Origin: Spirochaetota bacterium
GTDB taxonomy: Bacteria > Spirochaetota > B62-G9 > DRHN01
Reading direction: 5' to 3'
NCBI GenBank assembly: GCA_023136305.1
Contig: JAGLSF010000116.1
Location: 1 to 6,463 of the forward strand
DNA: 6,463 nt
This document shows, one piece after another, positions 5,749 to 6,463 of the stretch; the stretch's first letter is position 1; the number at the start of each line of letters is the position of its first letter. The notes below the pieces were generated by a model. The model was given only the letters and a program-made list of their open reading frames with translations, was not told the DNA's origin and did no database searches. The position numbers and the translations under genes are program-made.

Positions 5749-6463
5749 TCAGGGGCTGAACTCGTGGCCGCCACGGTCCATGGTAGTAACGGGGCGAATA
5801 TTATTTAACCTGTCAAGTGTTGCTTCTGCCAGTTCCCCTGAGGACAGGATAAAACTCAAATCGTACCCGTTGTTCAGGATGCTTGATAGGTCCCCGCCAC
5901 CCGTGATGGTGTAATCGCCGGAATTCCGGTCTGAGAAATTAATGTCACCCTGAATGTGGTCCAAATTGCCGAATGGACTGCGAATTCCGGGGTTATAACC
6001 GCTTTCCATGGTGGCTATGGTGATGAAAGAAGTAATACCATCGTTTAGAAAGCCGTTCAGACAACCATCTATTTCAAAGCTATTGTAATAAATGAGCACG
6101 TCATTGACTGGAGCTGGCTCGCTGAGTATGATGCCATAGCGAGTCCCACCTCGTCCTCCGATGATAATATTGTTTATGATATTGGAGTCCGTATTCTCAC
6201 CGTATATACCGTAGGTTTTTGCAGGTGCGCCTACATTGCCCAAGCCGTTTATGGTGTTGTTTATGATATCCACATCGCTGTTCAGCACATAGACACCGTA
6301 GCTATCATTCTGAGTATCTGTAAAACTTGCACCACCCACAATGAAGTTGTTGAAGAGGTTGCAATCCCCGGCTGAGCTGAATCCAACCCCGATATGCACA
6401 TTGGTCACAGGGGGTCCAGGGGACGTATCTTCCCCCCCAAGAATGGTGTTTCTGTATATGTGT
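5749..6463 (-). CDS. Right-handed parallel beta-helix repeat protein with choice-of-anchor Q-like C-terminus, N-terminus outside window
   Basis: The frame stays open past the GTG at 6408 to the window edge, and the 18 extra codons include HIYRNTILGG, another beta-helix coil. The gene is therefore truncated at its 5' end, and 6408 is not the start. Counting from 6408, asparagine-ladder coils recur as NLFNNFIVGG (17-26), DIINNTINGLG (47-57) and NIINNIIIGG (76-85), spaced 29-34 residues. They alternate with YGVY, YGIY and YGII turns (37-40, 66-69, 91-94). The end (about 154-217), with GDINFSDRNSGDYTI, NIRP and MDRGGHEF, resembles the '...adPlF...GdyhL...RP...DiGAyE' close of choice-of-anchor Q proteins. 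Such proteins are usually secreted or surface-bound, and some bind or cleave polysaccharide. No catalytic residues can be assigned, and no C-terminal sorting motif or membrane anchor is present. A signal peptide would be upstream of the visible part. Confidence 0.8.
   Translation of the reverse strand, partial: HIYRNTILGGEDTSPGPPVTNVHIGVGFSSAGDCNLFNNFIVGGASFTDTQNDSYGVYVLNSDVDIINNTINGLGNVGAPAKTYGIYGENTDSNIINNIIIGGRGGTRYGIILSEPAPVNDVLIYYNSFEIDGCLNGFLNDGITSFITIATMESGYNPGIRSPFGNLDHIQGDINFSDRNSGDYTITGGGDLSSILNNGYDLSFILSSGELAEATLDRLNNIRPVTTMDRGGHEFSP
6170..6269 (-). repeat. Internal coil repeat of the beta-helix gene
   Basis: The + strand 13-mer TTGTTTATGATAT occurs at 6170-6182 and 6257-6269, exactly 87 bp (29 codons) apart. 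On the coding strand it encodes the IINN core of two successive beta-helix coils. DNA-level identity at this spacing suggests the coils arose by fairly recent tandem duplication or are kept similar by recombination. Confidence 0.6.

Noticed and set aside
5660..5914. 84-codon + strand open frame across the convergent gap into the beta-helix gene
   Set aside because: Most of it is antisense to the beta-helix C-terminus. The GGDV repeat in it comes from the 12-bp DNA repeat, and no Shine-Dalgarno site or homology is evident.

Overview
The window reads as a compact piece of chromosome from a Gram-negative, probably anaerobic bacterium. An archaeal-flavoured serine hydroxymethyltransferase, SurE, a HAE3/MMPL-type RND exporter, a TrxC-type thioredoxin and a probable secreted beta-helix protein together suggest Desulfobacterota (former Deltaproteobacteria) or a neighbour. 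This assignment is an inference from protein style, because there is no rRNA or other strong marker here. I see no tRNA, rRNA, CRISPR array, insertion sequence or attachment site.

Left block (1-2574, + strand): three tightly packed genes that look like one operon. They are a 5'-truncated serine hydroxymethyltransferase that enters from the left edge, surE (nucleoside monophosphate phosphatase), and a six-repeat TPR protein whose ATG overlaps the surE stop codon. A 55-bp gap follows, holding two copies of a GGGGGCTTCA-type repeat and a small GC hairpin. It separates this operon from the convergent gene.

Middle block (2630-5601): a 767-residue 12-TM RND/MMPL exporter on the - strand and a thioredoxin with an N-terminal zinc ribbon (trxC) on the + strand diverge from a 236-bp intergenic region. 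That region carries a near-consensus sigma70 promoter for the exporter and a weaker candidate for trxC.

Right block (5602-6463): a 147-bp convergent gap without an obvious terminator, then the 3' part of a - strand gene for a right-handed beta-helix protein. Its C-terminus resembles a 'choice-of-anchor Q' ending. The gene runs off the right edge, so its N-terminus and any signal peptide lie outside the window.

The genes do not form one evident pathway: one-carbon/amino-acid metabolism, nucleotide salvage or repair, envelope export, redox homeostasis and an extracellular repeat protein sit side by side. I do not see convincing evidence of a new system. The points most worth a second look are the asymmetric membrane motif of the exporter, the archaeal-type SHMT placed upstream of surE, and the truncated beta-helix protein with its G7 tract.
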